A stretch of DNA of 26,085 nt. It comes from Isochrysis galbana. Taxonomy: Eukaryota > Haptophyta > Isochrysidales > Isochrysidaceae. The position numbers and the translations under genes were made by a program. The notes beneath the pieces are model-generated. The model saw only the letters and a list, made by a program, of their open reading frames with translations, was not told the DNA's origin and did not search any database. Positions 8,049-16,155 of the stretch are shown here, piece after piece. The stretch is taken from NCBI GenBank assembly GCA_018136815.1, contig CM030945.1:1316594-1342678 (forward strand), written 5' to 3'. Positions within the stretch are counted from its first letter, which is position 1. Every line of letters starts with the position of its first letter.

Positions 8049-10406
8049 ATGGCCTACCTGCCGTCATCCTCGATTGCGCCCGCCGCCAATCCTCCCCCCC
8101 CTCCCGCCATCCTCTTCGGTGTGCTCACCGACTCTTCAACCCGCGCCCTTGCCACGCTCGAGGGTAATCTAGCGGCCGTAAGTGGCTGGCCCCGTCGCGT
8201 GCTGCGCGCCACGTGGGCGGTCGTCGTATACAACAATCGAACGGCAGAGTGGGCGCGCCTCCCTGCCGAGGCGGCTCGGCTTGGTGCTCACCTCGTGATG
8301 CTCGAAGACGGCGGGCCTGTCAGAACGCGCGCCAAGCTCAGCTACCAGCTCCGCTTTGCCGCGCTCCTCGGCCGCCGTTTAGAACGGCCAGGGGCGGGAA
8401 GTGTATTGCCGGGCGAGCCACCCGCGGAGTATGTGTGGCTGCTCGATGGGGACATCTCGCTTCAACGCTTCCGTCTTGACGCATTTCTTGGCGCATGGCG
8501 CTGCTGCTTTGCCAGCGGCCCACCGCTCGTTTCGCAACCACCCGTGCTGCAATCCTCGCAAGATTATTGGCACCTGAACTGGCGCTCGTGGGCAGCGCTC
8601 GAGCGGCGACCGGCCGCCGTCGCCACTAATTTCATCGAGATCCAGACGCCCATCATCGATGCCGGCTTCTTCCGCTCGCTGGCCTCTGGCCGGGCGCAGC
8701 AACTCGCCGAGTGGGACCGTCGCTATGACTCTGACTGGGGGATCGATCTGCTGTGGTGCCCAAGTGCGCGCGAATACGACCCGTCACGCATGCCGTGCGC
8801 GGTCGTCCTCCATCCCATCTCGCATGTCGACTCCAAGACGATGAACAAGGACGACCGCTTTTCACGTGGTGGGATGCACGTGTTGGCGGCGGCGCAGCGT
8901 CAGTGGCCCACGCTGCTGCACTTTCCGTACCACCTGGCAGCGCAGCCGCTCATGCGCATCCCTCGCGAGGCGTACCGTATCATGCGCGCCAAGGCGCTCG
9001 CCCATATGCTCAACCTCTCCTGCGACGAGCCCCACGAGCACGCATGCCTTGCACGCGAGGGCCTTCGTCTTGATGGGCGCGGCGCGCTTGCAGGCGTACA
9101 CATCTTTTGGATAAATGCCGACGCGAGCGTCGGCCGCCGCGAGGTCATGGAAGCGGAGTTCAAGCGCCTGGGGATCGTGAACCACACGCGCGTGCCTGCA
9201 ATCGTCGAGAGCGACATCCGTCGCCTTGTGGCCGAGGGCTTAAGCCTACCCGGGCTGCGCTTTGTGCCGCGCCTCCAGTCGTTCGTTGGCGACGTACAGC
9301 GCGCGAACGCGACGGAGCACGTCACCTACTCGTATGCGGAGCTCGGCCGCATGCTCTCACACCTTGCCGCAGCGCGCTTGGCGTACGAGACGCGGATGGC
9401 GGCGAGTCTCGTGCTCGAGGACAGCGTGCTCCTATGGCCCATTCCAATGTGGACACACTCTCTGCCAGAGCTTATGGCACGTGCGCCCACTGGCTGGAAG
9501 ATCTTGCAATTGCACACCGTCAACGCCAAGTTGCTTCGGACATGGTGCCCCATCGCCACTGGCTTTCGGCGCTGGGAGCGGCTTCACCGGAGCTCTGCTG
9601 CCTACATTCTTTCGTGGAAAGGCGCCGCGGGCCTGAGTGTGGAGGCAGGGCCTCTCGGCACGCCCGGCTATGCTCGCCGGATTGCCACCTTCATCTACTC
9701 CTTTGTGAAACAAACAACCCGACAAGCTTCTCAGGCCACCAACTCGCTCGTCGCCGACAACCTCATTTTTCAAAGTGGTATGCCGCACACGTATACGTTT
9801 GCGCGCCCGCTCTTCGCGCTTGCCCCCGCCGAAGCACCCATACACACGGCCGACGCGCACGAGGTCGCCGAGCGGGCGATGCGCGAATGGTTGATCGACT
9901 ACTTTTCGCCCTCGCACGCCTTGTTGCCATGTGCCGCTCTCTCCTTCTCGGGCTCGCTCGCGCGCGGTACTCGCGAGGGCGGCGAGCGCAGGCATGCAAG
10001 CACTGCGCGCCTTGGTTGCATGATCTGCGCCGACGGTGGTGTGCTCCATCCGGAGCTGCTCGTGGCCGGCGCGTGTATCGACCCAGCGGCGCCGAACCGC
10101 ACAGACTACAGGCGGCTCTCCATTCTACCGAGGCCCGTTTTTCCCCTCAGGTCACGCCGCTACCCGACGCCTGTGGACGCGCCTACATGCGTAAGGCGGA
10201 ATAGGCGCACACGCGCCGTCAGCTGCGCCGAGCTTGACGGTCATTTCACACGCGAGAGCCGCTACAACCGCAAGGAGGGACCGTGGACCTCATGCCATAA
10301 GAATCTTGGCCACCTCGGCTGCTGCGACGAGGTGCCCGACGCTGCCTGGTTCAACGTGTCCCAGACCAGAAATCGCTTGAGGCAAGCATACAACCCCAAG
10401 CTGTAG
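8049..10406 (+). CDS. Two-module glycosyltransferase: GT-A-like (DUF707-type) plus GT25
   Basis: A single uninterrupted 785-residue frame. The ATG has a favourable context (GCAATGG). Module 1, residues about 20-310: YVWLLDGDISL (125-138) supplies a DxD-type acidic motif (D133-G-D135), followed by PLVSQPP, NFIEIQTPIIDAGFF, SDWGIDLLWC and HPISHVDSK. This order resembles plant-type DUF707 putative glycosyltransferases. Module 2, residues about 350-580: HIFWINADASVGRREVMEAE matches the opening of GT25 (LPS and collagen galactosyltransferase) domains. ELGRMLSHLAAARLAYE, ASLVLEDSVLL and GWKILQLHTVNAK follow in GT25 order. The usual second Asp of the LEDD motif is Ser here (LEDS, 457-460). The last 160 residues contain several Cys and are unrecognised. 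No signal peptide is visible. It probably transfers sugars to protein or polysaccharide; substrate unknown. Confidence 0.8.
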   Translation: MAYLPSSSIAPAANPPPPPAILFGVLTDSSTRALATLEGNLAAVSGWPRRVLRATWAVVVYNNRTAEWARLPAEAARLGAHLVMLEDGGPVRTRAKLSYQLRFAALLGRRLERPGAGSVLPGEPPAEYVWLLDGDISLQRFRLDAFLGAWRCCFASGPPLVSQPPVLQSSQDYWHLNWRSWAALERRPAAVATNFIEIQTPIIDAGFFRSLASGRAQQLAEWDRRYDSDWGIDLLWCPSAREYDPSRMPCAVVLHPISHVDSKTMNKDDRFSRGGMHVLAAAQRQWPTLLHFPYHLAAQPLMRIPREAYRIMRAKALAHMLNLSCDEPHEHACLAREGLRLDGRGALAGVHIFWINADASVGRREVMEAEFKRLGIVNHTRVPAIVESDIRRLVAEGLSLPGLRFVPRLQSFVGDVQRANATEHVTYSYAELGRMLSHLAAARLAYETRMAASLVLEDSVLLWPIPMWTHSLPELMARAPTGWKILQLHTVNAKLLRTWCPIATGFRRWERLHRSSAAYILSWKGAAGLSVEAGPLGTPGYARRIATFIYSFVKQTTRQASQATNSLVADNLIFQSGMPHTYTFARPLFALAPAEAPIHTADAHEVAERAMREWLIDYFSPSHALLPCAALSFSGSLARGTREGGERRHASTARLGCMICADGGVLHPELLVAGACIDPAAPNRTDYRRLSILPRPVFPLRSRRYPTPVDAPTCVRRNRRTRAVSCAELDGHFTRESRYNRKEGPWTSCHKNLGHLGCCDEVPDAAWFNVSQTRNRLRQAYNPKL

Positions 10407-10957
10407 GTGAGCCGTCCAACCCACGCGTCTTGCTCCCTCGCGCGCATGGCTCGCATGCTTTCAGACGGGAGACAAAGGGACGGAGCCGTGTGTGGGCTTA
10501 CGGGACGATATCTTCGGTTTTCAGAGCCTCAAGAGCGCGGAGAGCACACGCTGAACATGGCTAGAGCCGTGAGCCCGCTACGCGCTATAGCGATCCAATG
10601 TGGGGGCCGATACTGATTCGACGCAATGCTGAACGCCTTGTCCGTCCACTGGGAGCGGCTAGTGCGAATGCCGCGAGCGGGGCACAGAGCGCAAAGGACC
10701 TCAAATAATGGCTCTATCATCAGACGACGCCGACGCTGACTCACAAATCTTGTCGCAACCCTTATTGCACATTATGTAGATTACTAGCCGACAATGCGCA
10801 CCAAATCGACGCAATGCGCAATAATAGCGATTGTCTTTACAAAAAATATGTAGTACAGTCTATAGTATCAACGATTGCTATTTGACGGTAGGCGCAAACG
10901 CAGCTCGCTTATGGCGTTGTATTTGCTATGGCGAACCGTGGCGAGGCTTTGGCCGTT
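10407..10957. other. 3' flank and intergenic region, nothing recognised
   Basis: Downstream of the glycosyltransferase stop. It contains moderately AT-rich DNA around 10740-10900, with two copies of a short CGACGCAATG motif (near 10619 and 10808). No ORF or repeat could be supported. Confidence 0.4.
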
Positions 10958-11100
10958 AAGGCGGCTGGCCTTCATTTGGTCTCCTTTCCCTCAGGGTTTC
11001 TTTCCCTCCCCGTGGGAACTCTCACCCTACCATGAGCCCCCCCGCGAGCACCCCGAAGGAGAGGCCCAGGAGCACCACGTACGCGACGAGAACGGCGTCG
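10957..11100 (-). repeat. Dispersed repeat carrying a C-terminal membrane peptide, copy 1
   Basis: About 145 bases here match 20576-20735 closely (CTTCATTTGGTCTCCTTTCC, the polyC, GCGAGCACCCC.AAGGAGAGG). On the minus strand it encodes DAVLVAYVVLLGLSFGVLAG then GLMVG and a stop, a single hydrophobic span ending a protein. The conserved non-coding part continues beyond the stop. Confidence 0.7.
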
Positions 11101-11455
11101 GCCGTCGACGCTCGGCGAGGGAAACCGCTGCGGCGTGGCCACCAGCTGCCGCCCGTCGAGCACGAAGCCCCGCACGGCGACGGCGTGCGCCGTGCGCAGC
11201 GCCCACCACGGCGCCAGCAGCTCGAGCGGCGGCCGGCGGAGCCCGTCGAGAAGGTGCGCCACCGGCCGCTCGTCGCTTTGGACGAAGGTGTCCACCAGCC
11301 CCTCGTACGGCTCGTCCGCGCGGCACGGGGCCGGGAGGAGGCGCGCCGCCGAGCGGTCGAGCGACCAGCTCAGAGCGATGGCCTCCTCGTACCGCCCCCC
11401 GCCCACAAGTGACCGAAGGCGCTCAAGGCCTTCCGTCTGGCCACACAGCCCTTCC
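11033..11455 (-). pseudogene. Unrecognised gene fragment (exon-like, minus strand)
   Basis: One minus-strand frame reads TEGLCGQTEGLERLRSLVGG, then GRYEEAIALSWSLDRSAARL and VDTFVQSDERPVAHLLDGL, down to QRFPSPS. It has complex, protein-like composition over about 115 residues and no ATG at its upstream end, where an in-frame TAG lies at 11458-11456. The hydrophobic C-terminus DAVLVAYVVLLG..GLMVG-stop follows in a frame offset by one base. Either a small splice or frameshift joins them, or the membrane repeat was inserted next to an unrelated exon. I do not recognise the family. The plus-strand frame over the same bases is Arg/Ser-rich and looks like its shadow. Confidence 0.35.
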
Positions 11456-11551
11456 GTCTACCGTCCTCCGTCGCACACAGATGCTGCCCCCCCTGCACAC
11501 TCATCGAAGCGGCGGCACATCGACGAAGACGAGCGCAAGGACATCATCACG

Positions 11552-11980
11552 ATGGAACTCGGGCACGGCCGCTACATCCAACAGTCGGCCGTCGACATCC
11601 TCATCAAGGCTGCCGTTCTCCTGAACAGCTCCTCCCTGTACACCTTTGACATGGACGCCGCCTTCCCGGAGGCGAAGAAGCTCGTCTTGGAATTCTACGA
11701 CATCGCCTCGGTGCCCATCACTGTGCCCCAGCTTCTGTGGATCATCAGGTCCAAGGAAAAGCCTCGCAGCGTGCCCACGTTGATCATGAGGCTGCGCTTC
11801 ATCGCACAGACGGTGCCCCCTCGCGATGTGCTCGAGGAGACTGCGATCGAGATCGTCAAGCTGGTCTTTCACAACCTCATCCCCCAAACGCCCACCACCC
11901 CGAACCGGGCCCGTGGTAGCGCACCCGGGCCGCACCCCCGAAACCGACGAAAAAGGAATGAGGGGTCGAAGTGGAAGTGA
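11552..11980 (+). CDS. Hypothetical helical protein
   Basis: 142 residues from the ATG at 11552. The frame stays open further upstream and a charged stretch (SSKRRHIDEDERKDIIT) just before this ATG may also be coding, perhaps from an upstream exon. The protein is predicted to be mostly helical: YIQQSAVDILIKAAVLLNSS, AKKLVLEFYDIASVPITVPQ, QLLWIIRSKEK and EETAIEIVKLVFHNLI. It ends in a basic tail (RNRRKRNEGSKWK). No catalytic motif, signal peptide or membrane segment is visible and I recognise no family. It starts about 100 bases from the divergent fragment on the minus strand, and a retroelement is inserted 35 bases after its stop, i.e. in its probable 3' UTR. Confidence 0.5.
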   Translation: MELGHGRYIQQSAVDILIKAAVLLNSSSLYTFDMDAAFPEAKKLVLEFYDIASVPITVPQLLWIIRSKEKPRSVPTLIMRLRFIAQTVPPRDVLEETAIEIVKLVFHNLIPQTPTTPNRARGSAPGPHPRNRRKRNEGSKWK

Positions 11981-12014
11981 GGGGAGAACAGGGCGTTGTG
12001 CGGCTTGTCGGATG

Positions 12015-12031
12015 GGAAGTAGTGTCTTCTA
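12015..12031. repeat. 17-bp target-site duplication, left copy
   Basis: GGAAGTAGTGTCTTCTA here is repeated exactly at 13377-13393. The sequences on the element side of each copy are unrelated, as expected for a duplication made on insertion. Confidence 0.85.
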
Positions 12032-12421
12032 ATTTTAATTTTTAACAAATTTTTATGGGTCGCGGCGCGGCAAAGGAACGGGACTAGCGCTCACTCAAGA
12101 CAGGACACCCTGCCGCGGCAAGCGCAAGCACCCTTCCCCCCTTATGCCACCCAGCTCTTCACTAGCTTTCTACCTGCGCTAGCGCGCTAGCCAGAGCGCC
12201 CCTCCCTCCACACTCAGACAGCCCCCTACGCCAGGATCCTGTTCTGGTCTCGCAGGCAAGGGGGCCTAATGGGAGGGAGAGGAGCAACTCCTCAGAGAGG
12301 AGCTGTGGGGAAGGAGATGTCTGAGTGGGGGCGCTATACCCTTGCGCTAGGCATGGGCAGCGACGCCGCCTCAACACATGTCCTCCCTCTTGTCTTGAGT
12401 CGGAATTTTTGGTGCTTGAAG
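12032..12421 (-). repeat. Shared retroelement 3' region, copy 1
   Basis: About 390 bases aligning with 17697-18087 at roughly 90 percent by eye. Shared stretches include GGTCGCGGCGCGGCAAAGG, CCTGCCGCGGCAAGCGC, GGCAAGGGGGCCTAATGGGA and CTTGCGCTAGGCATGGGCAG. The A/T-rich end at 12032-12055 is the 3' tail on the minus strand. Confidence 0.85.
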
Positions 12422-12955
12422 CAGAGGGCAAGGGGTTTGTGCTTCTTGGGTTAGTTGTAGTTGGAAGAGGGAGTGGGAGAGGGAGTGAAGTGTTGGAAGA
12501 GGGCCCAAGGCAGGGCACTGAGTTGTAGGTAATTGTGGCCCACAAGAGTGGGGTGAAAACGTGAAGTGTATCAACAAGGGTCTTGAGTTGAAATTTTTGG
12601 TGCTTTGAACAGAGGGCGAGGGGGTTCGTGCTGTTTGGGTTGGTTCTAGAGGGAAGGGAGAATAGGAGAGGGAGTCAAGTGTTGAAAGAGGGCCCAAGGC
12701 AGGGCACTGAGTTGTAGGTAATTGTGGCCCACAAGAGTGGGGTGAAAACGTGAAGTGTATCAACAAGGGTCTTGAGTTGAAATTTTTGGTGCTTTGAACA
12801 GAGGGCGAGGGGGTTCGTGCTGTTTGGGTTGGTTCTAGAGGGAAGGGAGAATAGGAGAGGGAGTCAAGTGTTGAAAGAGGGCCCAAGGCAGGGCACTGAG
12901 CTGTAGGTACTTGTGGCCCACAGGAGTGGGGTGAAAACGAGAAGTGAGTCAACAT
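12398..12955 (-). repeat. 189-bp tandem array, about three units
   Basis: Equivalent points (TGTTGGAAGAGGGCCCAAGG and its variants) fall at 12491, 12680 and 12869, an exact 189-base period. The central units are nearly identical; the outer ones have diverged. 189 is 63 codons, so all minus-strand frames that lack a stop in one unit stay open. One such frame gives a Pro/Ser/Thr-rich 63-residue repeat (LLIHFTFSPHSCGP...STKNFNSR). Confidence 0.9.
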
Positions 12956-13060
12956 GTTGAAAAACAGAGGCACAAGTTGCTCTCCGTAGGAGATTGATGG
13001 TTGTGAAGTGCCCTCCCATGTTCCATGTTGGGTGCACTGATGGTAGAGGTTTCCACCATG

Positions 13061-13085
13061 GGGAGGGCAGCTGAGCTGCCCTCCC
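13061..13085. repeat. 25-base perfect palindrome
   Basis: GGGAGGGCAGCT, one central G, then AGCTGCCCTCCC. Arms of 12 bases with a single-base centre, located within the retroelement. The same GCCCTCCCA block occurs again near 13009. Confidence 0.85.
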
Positions 13086-13178
13086 ACATGAGGTGCTCTT
13101 GGGGTGGGAGGGTTTCCCACTGTTGGAGGGGAACTCAAAGACCCCCTGCATGCTACGCAGAGCCATGGGGGCAACCTG

Positions 13179-13349
13179 TTAGGTGCCAGTGCTCGCCACC
13201 CCGCGCGCTTGCGCGGGCGTGGTTTGGATGGGCTGGATGAGCTCTGAGAGGGCTTTCTGACGAGCTGCCTCGGGCGGCATGGGGCGTCCCAGGTGGGGCG
13301 CGGTGGCGAGGGTCGCCTGGGGCTCGGGAGCGGTCGCGGCACGCTCCAT
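13179..13349 (-). CDS. Small ORF at the 5' end of the retroelement
   Basis: A 56-residue ATG-to-TAA frame starting 27 bases inside the element: MERAATAPEPQATLATAPHL, then MPPEAARQKALSELIQPIQT. Composition is protein-like (an amphipathic helix around AARQKALSELIQ) and better than the GTG-initiated Pro/Ser-rich frame that overlaps it. It might be the remnant of a first ORF of a longer retrotransposon. No family recognised. Confidence 0.3.
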   Translation of the reverse strand: MERAATAPEPQATLATAPHLGRPMPPEAARQKALSELIQPIQTTPAQARGVASTGT

Positions 13350-13376
13350 AGTTCAAACTATAACAATAGTTTTTTC

Positions 13377-13393
13377 GGAAGTAGTGTCTTCTA
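13377..13393. repeat. 17-bp target-site duplication, right copy
   Basis: Exact copy of 12015-12031, bordering the 5' end (minus strand) of the retroelement. Confidence 0.85.
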
Positions 13394-14042
13394 GTCCAGC
13401 GATAGGTGTTAGCCCTGAATCTTCAGACCTTTTTTTAAAAGATTTGTTTCATGATAGGGCATAGCATGTGAACTTGCATTCGTTCAATGAATGTTTGGCA
13501 CAGAGACTCATGCCGCTCTGCGCGATACCATCGCTAGGGTGTTTCCTCATGCAGCTATTTGGACGCCCACGCCGCCACAAGCCTCAAGCGCGGTAGTGAG
13601 ATGTCGTGATGCTTTGAACTTGCGGGTATGTACCACATGACTTGCTCGTTGTTCGCTCCGCACGCCCCCTGAGCTTTACAATGAGACACAAAGCAAAACA
13701 CCTCACAGCCACAAGATGTCAATCACCGCCACAAGATGTCGAAGGCTCTCTCCCCGAGCATTTCGAAATTCGGTTGTTGCTTGTGCGTCGTTTCACTGCA
13801 AAGGTGTAGAATGGCCGAACTTGGCGCACGGACGACTTTGCCGTAGCGTACACATTCAGCTCGAAAGCTAAACGCTGGCTCCCGGCAAGTGCAAGGGCGA
13901 GCGATGTCGTTTCCGTGATGCACACGAGCAATTTTTGTCTCGCCCGAAACAATTGCGCGCGGCCATTGGCGTGCCAAAGCTATAGCATGCTCTGCACCGA
14001 GTAGGTACTTTCACGTGGCCGGCATCGGCCTCAATCGCCGAC
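13394..14042. other. Intergenic region, no supported gene
   Basis: Continuation of the DNA into which the retroelement inserted, followed by the 3' flank of the acyl-CoA dehydrogenase gene. Two short overlapping minus-strand frames (13719-13977) show no recognisable protein. A CCACAAGATGTC sequence is duplicated at 13709-13720 and 13729-13740. Confidence 0.4.
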
Positions 14043-16155
14043 TCACGCCTTCTCCCGGATCTTTAGCGAGCGCGCAAGGGACATGCGGTGTATTTCGGAT
14101 GTGCCGTCGTAGATGCGGAAGGCGCGCACATCGTTGAAAATTTGGGCCACTTCAGTGTCGTGCGTGACGCCCGTGCCGCCCAGACATTGTAGCGAGCGGT
14201 CAACTACCCGAAAGATGGCCTCGGAGCACGTCACCTTGGCCATCGACGACTCGCGTCGGCCATCGCCACCACCGTCAAGCGTCCATGCGGCGTGCCAGAT
14301 GGCGAGACGCGCGGTTTGCATGTCAATCAGGTTGTCCGCGAGCTGAAATGAGACACCTTGATGGTCGATGAGTGCTTTTCCAAACGACTGTCGCTTGTTT
14401 GTGTACGCGACAGCTGTGTCATGCGCACGGCGCGCGGCGCCGAGCCACCGCATACAGTGTGTCAGCCGCGCTGGCGCAAGGCGAACCTGCTCGGCGGTGG
14501 CGGGTGGGCGAGGGTCTCACGCTAGATCTGGCTTGTGCCGCGCCGGCGGTGCGGCCTGTAGGCGCACCTGCGCATACTTGAAGCCTTGCCCTACTTCGCC
14601 GAGCACTGCGTCGGCGCCGACGCGCAGTTCGGCAAACTCCAAGTGTCCGTGGCCGCCTGTGAAGCTCGCATCTATTGTGTCGAGGGCACGCTTGGTCTTG
14701 ATGCCTGGCGCATCCATCGGCGAGAGGAACATTGAGGCGCCCACATCGGCACCGGCCTCGTTGAAAGTGCGGGCCATGATTATGGTGAAGGCAGCGCCGT
14801 CGGCACCCGTGATGAGCCACTTCTCGCCGTTGATGATAAAGCCACCCTTGCCGTCGGCGTGCGCGGTCGTTTTGAGGGCAGTTGGATCAGAGCCGGCTCC
14901 TGGTGGCGGCTCAGTCATCGCGAAGCACGAACGCATCTCACCTGCCAAAGCGGTAAGAAGTAGACTGTTAAGCGCGCGCTCGTCGACTTGCGCACTGCAT
15001 CGGGCACACCTGCGAGCATCGGCTCGAGATATTGCCGACGCTGGTCCTCATTGGCAATGAGCTCGAGCATGTGCATGTTGCCTGTGACAAGGGCACGGCA
15101 GAGGCCGGGGATCGGCTTGAGGGGGCACCGGTACTCTTTAATCATACGCATTCTGGCTCGCATACCATCCGTTTTCTCCCGTGCCAATTTGTGTCTTGTT
15201 GCCCAACCTGAGACCCCGACTGGACTCTTGCGTGAGAAGCCCCACTCGCTTTTGTCCCGTACTCCCATGCTTGCCGCAAAGCGACACTGGCCCGCCTCTG
15301 GAGCGGATAAGTCCAGCACTAGCCCTTCTCCCTTCCTGCTCCTCGCTGAACCACATCCACCGCGGCTAGTTGAAGCATGCCTGGATGCTGCGCCCCACTC
15401 TTGAATCGCTCATCCTCGTGACGTGTGGAAATCACAATCGCATCGAGCGCATAGCAAACCCCCTCCTAACTCTGCCTCATGCAGCACCTCATTGAGAAGT
15501 GCAACCAGCTACGGCCCCGTTCCCCAGTCACTTTTCCTGACTGGATACCATGGCATTCAGCGTGGTCGGCCGCGGCTCTTTTCTCACAAGACCGCTTCAT
15601 CCATATCGAATGTTTGAGCTCGCCCATCCCTCGCCCCATTCATCTGCCGACCTCCACCGCCCATTGTCACCCTAACGGGCAACATCGGCGCGGACCCAGC
15701 TTGCATTGGCACCTCGTCCCACACCCCTCCCACCTCTCCTCAGACGGCCGCGTAAACCGCACGCCAGCCCAGCGGGCGAGCGAGTGAAGCCACTTCTTAC
15801 CCTCATCGGGCGCCGCAATGTTGAGTGCGACCGGGCCGAGCATAGAGTATCCTGCCTCTTCAAAGAAGAGCGCTCGCGTAATGTGCGAGCGCAGCTGCTC
15901 GTGAATGTGTGGAAGCCCTGCGAGCAGCCCCTCACGCCGGGCGAGCGCGATGAGCTCCCTCCTGAGGGGTTCAGAAGGGCCGTGCCGTCCCCGTCGGAGG
16001 TCTCTCTCCATTGGGATCACTCTCTGCTGGACAAAGGAGGCGACGCGTGAAGCGAGGGAGGCCTGGGCGGGAGTGGGAGAGAAGCTGATGAAGCGGTGTG
16101 TGCGCCAGGCGCGGCGGGCGGGGAGGAGGGGGCGGTGGGAGAGAAGGAGGGACAT
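14043..16155 (-). CDS. Mitochondrial acyl-CoA dehydrogenase, ACAD10/11-like (four exons)
   Basis: Flavin enzyme that introduces the alpha-beta double bond into acyl-CoA in fatty-acid or related oxidation. Exons 16155-15801, 15081-15010, 14941-14568 and 14486-14043 join in frame to 414 residues. Introns are 719, 68 and 81 bases, all GT-AG (donors GTAAGA, GTGTGC, GTGCGC). Joins restore family sequence: AAPDEG-NMHMLELIANEDQ, YLEPMLAG-EMRSCFAMTEPPPG, and [27 protein letters not shown]. The N-terminus (MSLLLSHRPLLPARRAWRTH) is Arg-rich without acids, typical of a mitochondrial presequence. CFAMTEPPPGAGSD and WLITGADGA are FAD/substrate motifs. The C-terminal IYDGTSEIHR has Asp where many ACADs have the catalytic Glu, as is also seen in the ACAD10/11 group. 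Length is normal. The start abuts a GAGA satellite. Confidence 0.9.

Larger units (their letters stand above)
12032..13376 (-). mobile_element. Non-autonomous non-LTR retroelement (1345 bp) with 17-bp TSD
   Basis: The element lies between two perfect 17-bp direct repeats. On the minus strand it ends in an A-rich tail (ATAAAAATTTGTTAAAAATT, continuing in A and T to 12032), which fits target-primed reverse transcription. Parts from 5' to 3' on the minus strand: a short leader with an inverted repeat (13348-13361), a 56-codon ORF (13349-13179), a 25-base palindrome (13061-13085), a 189-bp tandem array (12955-12398), and a 390-bp 3' region nearly identical to 17697-18087. At the second locus that 3' region directly follows LINE coding sequence. 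No reverse transcriptase is encoded here, so it must have been mobilised in trans. Low confidence only in its exact 5' boundary. Confidence 0.75.

Noticed and set aside
9107-10204. 365-codon plus-strand frame and several minus-strand frames over the glycosyltransferase
   Set aside because: Shadows of the 785-residue frame, which alone carries family motifs.
12371-13342. 323-codon Pro/Ser-rich frame across the retroelement
   Set aside because: It lacks an ATG at its upstream end, and its length is explained by the 189-base repeat period. Kept as a finding to check, not as a gene.
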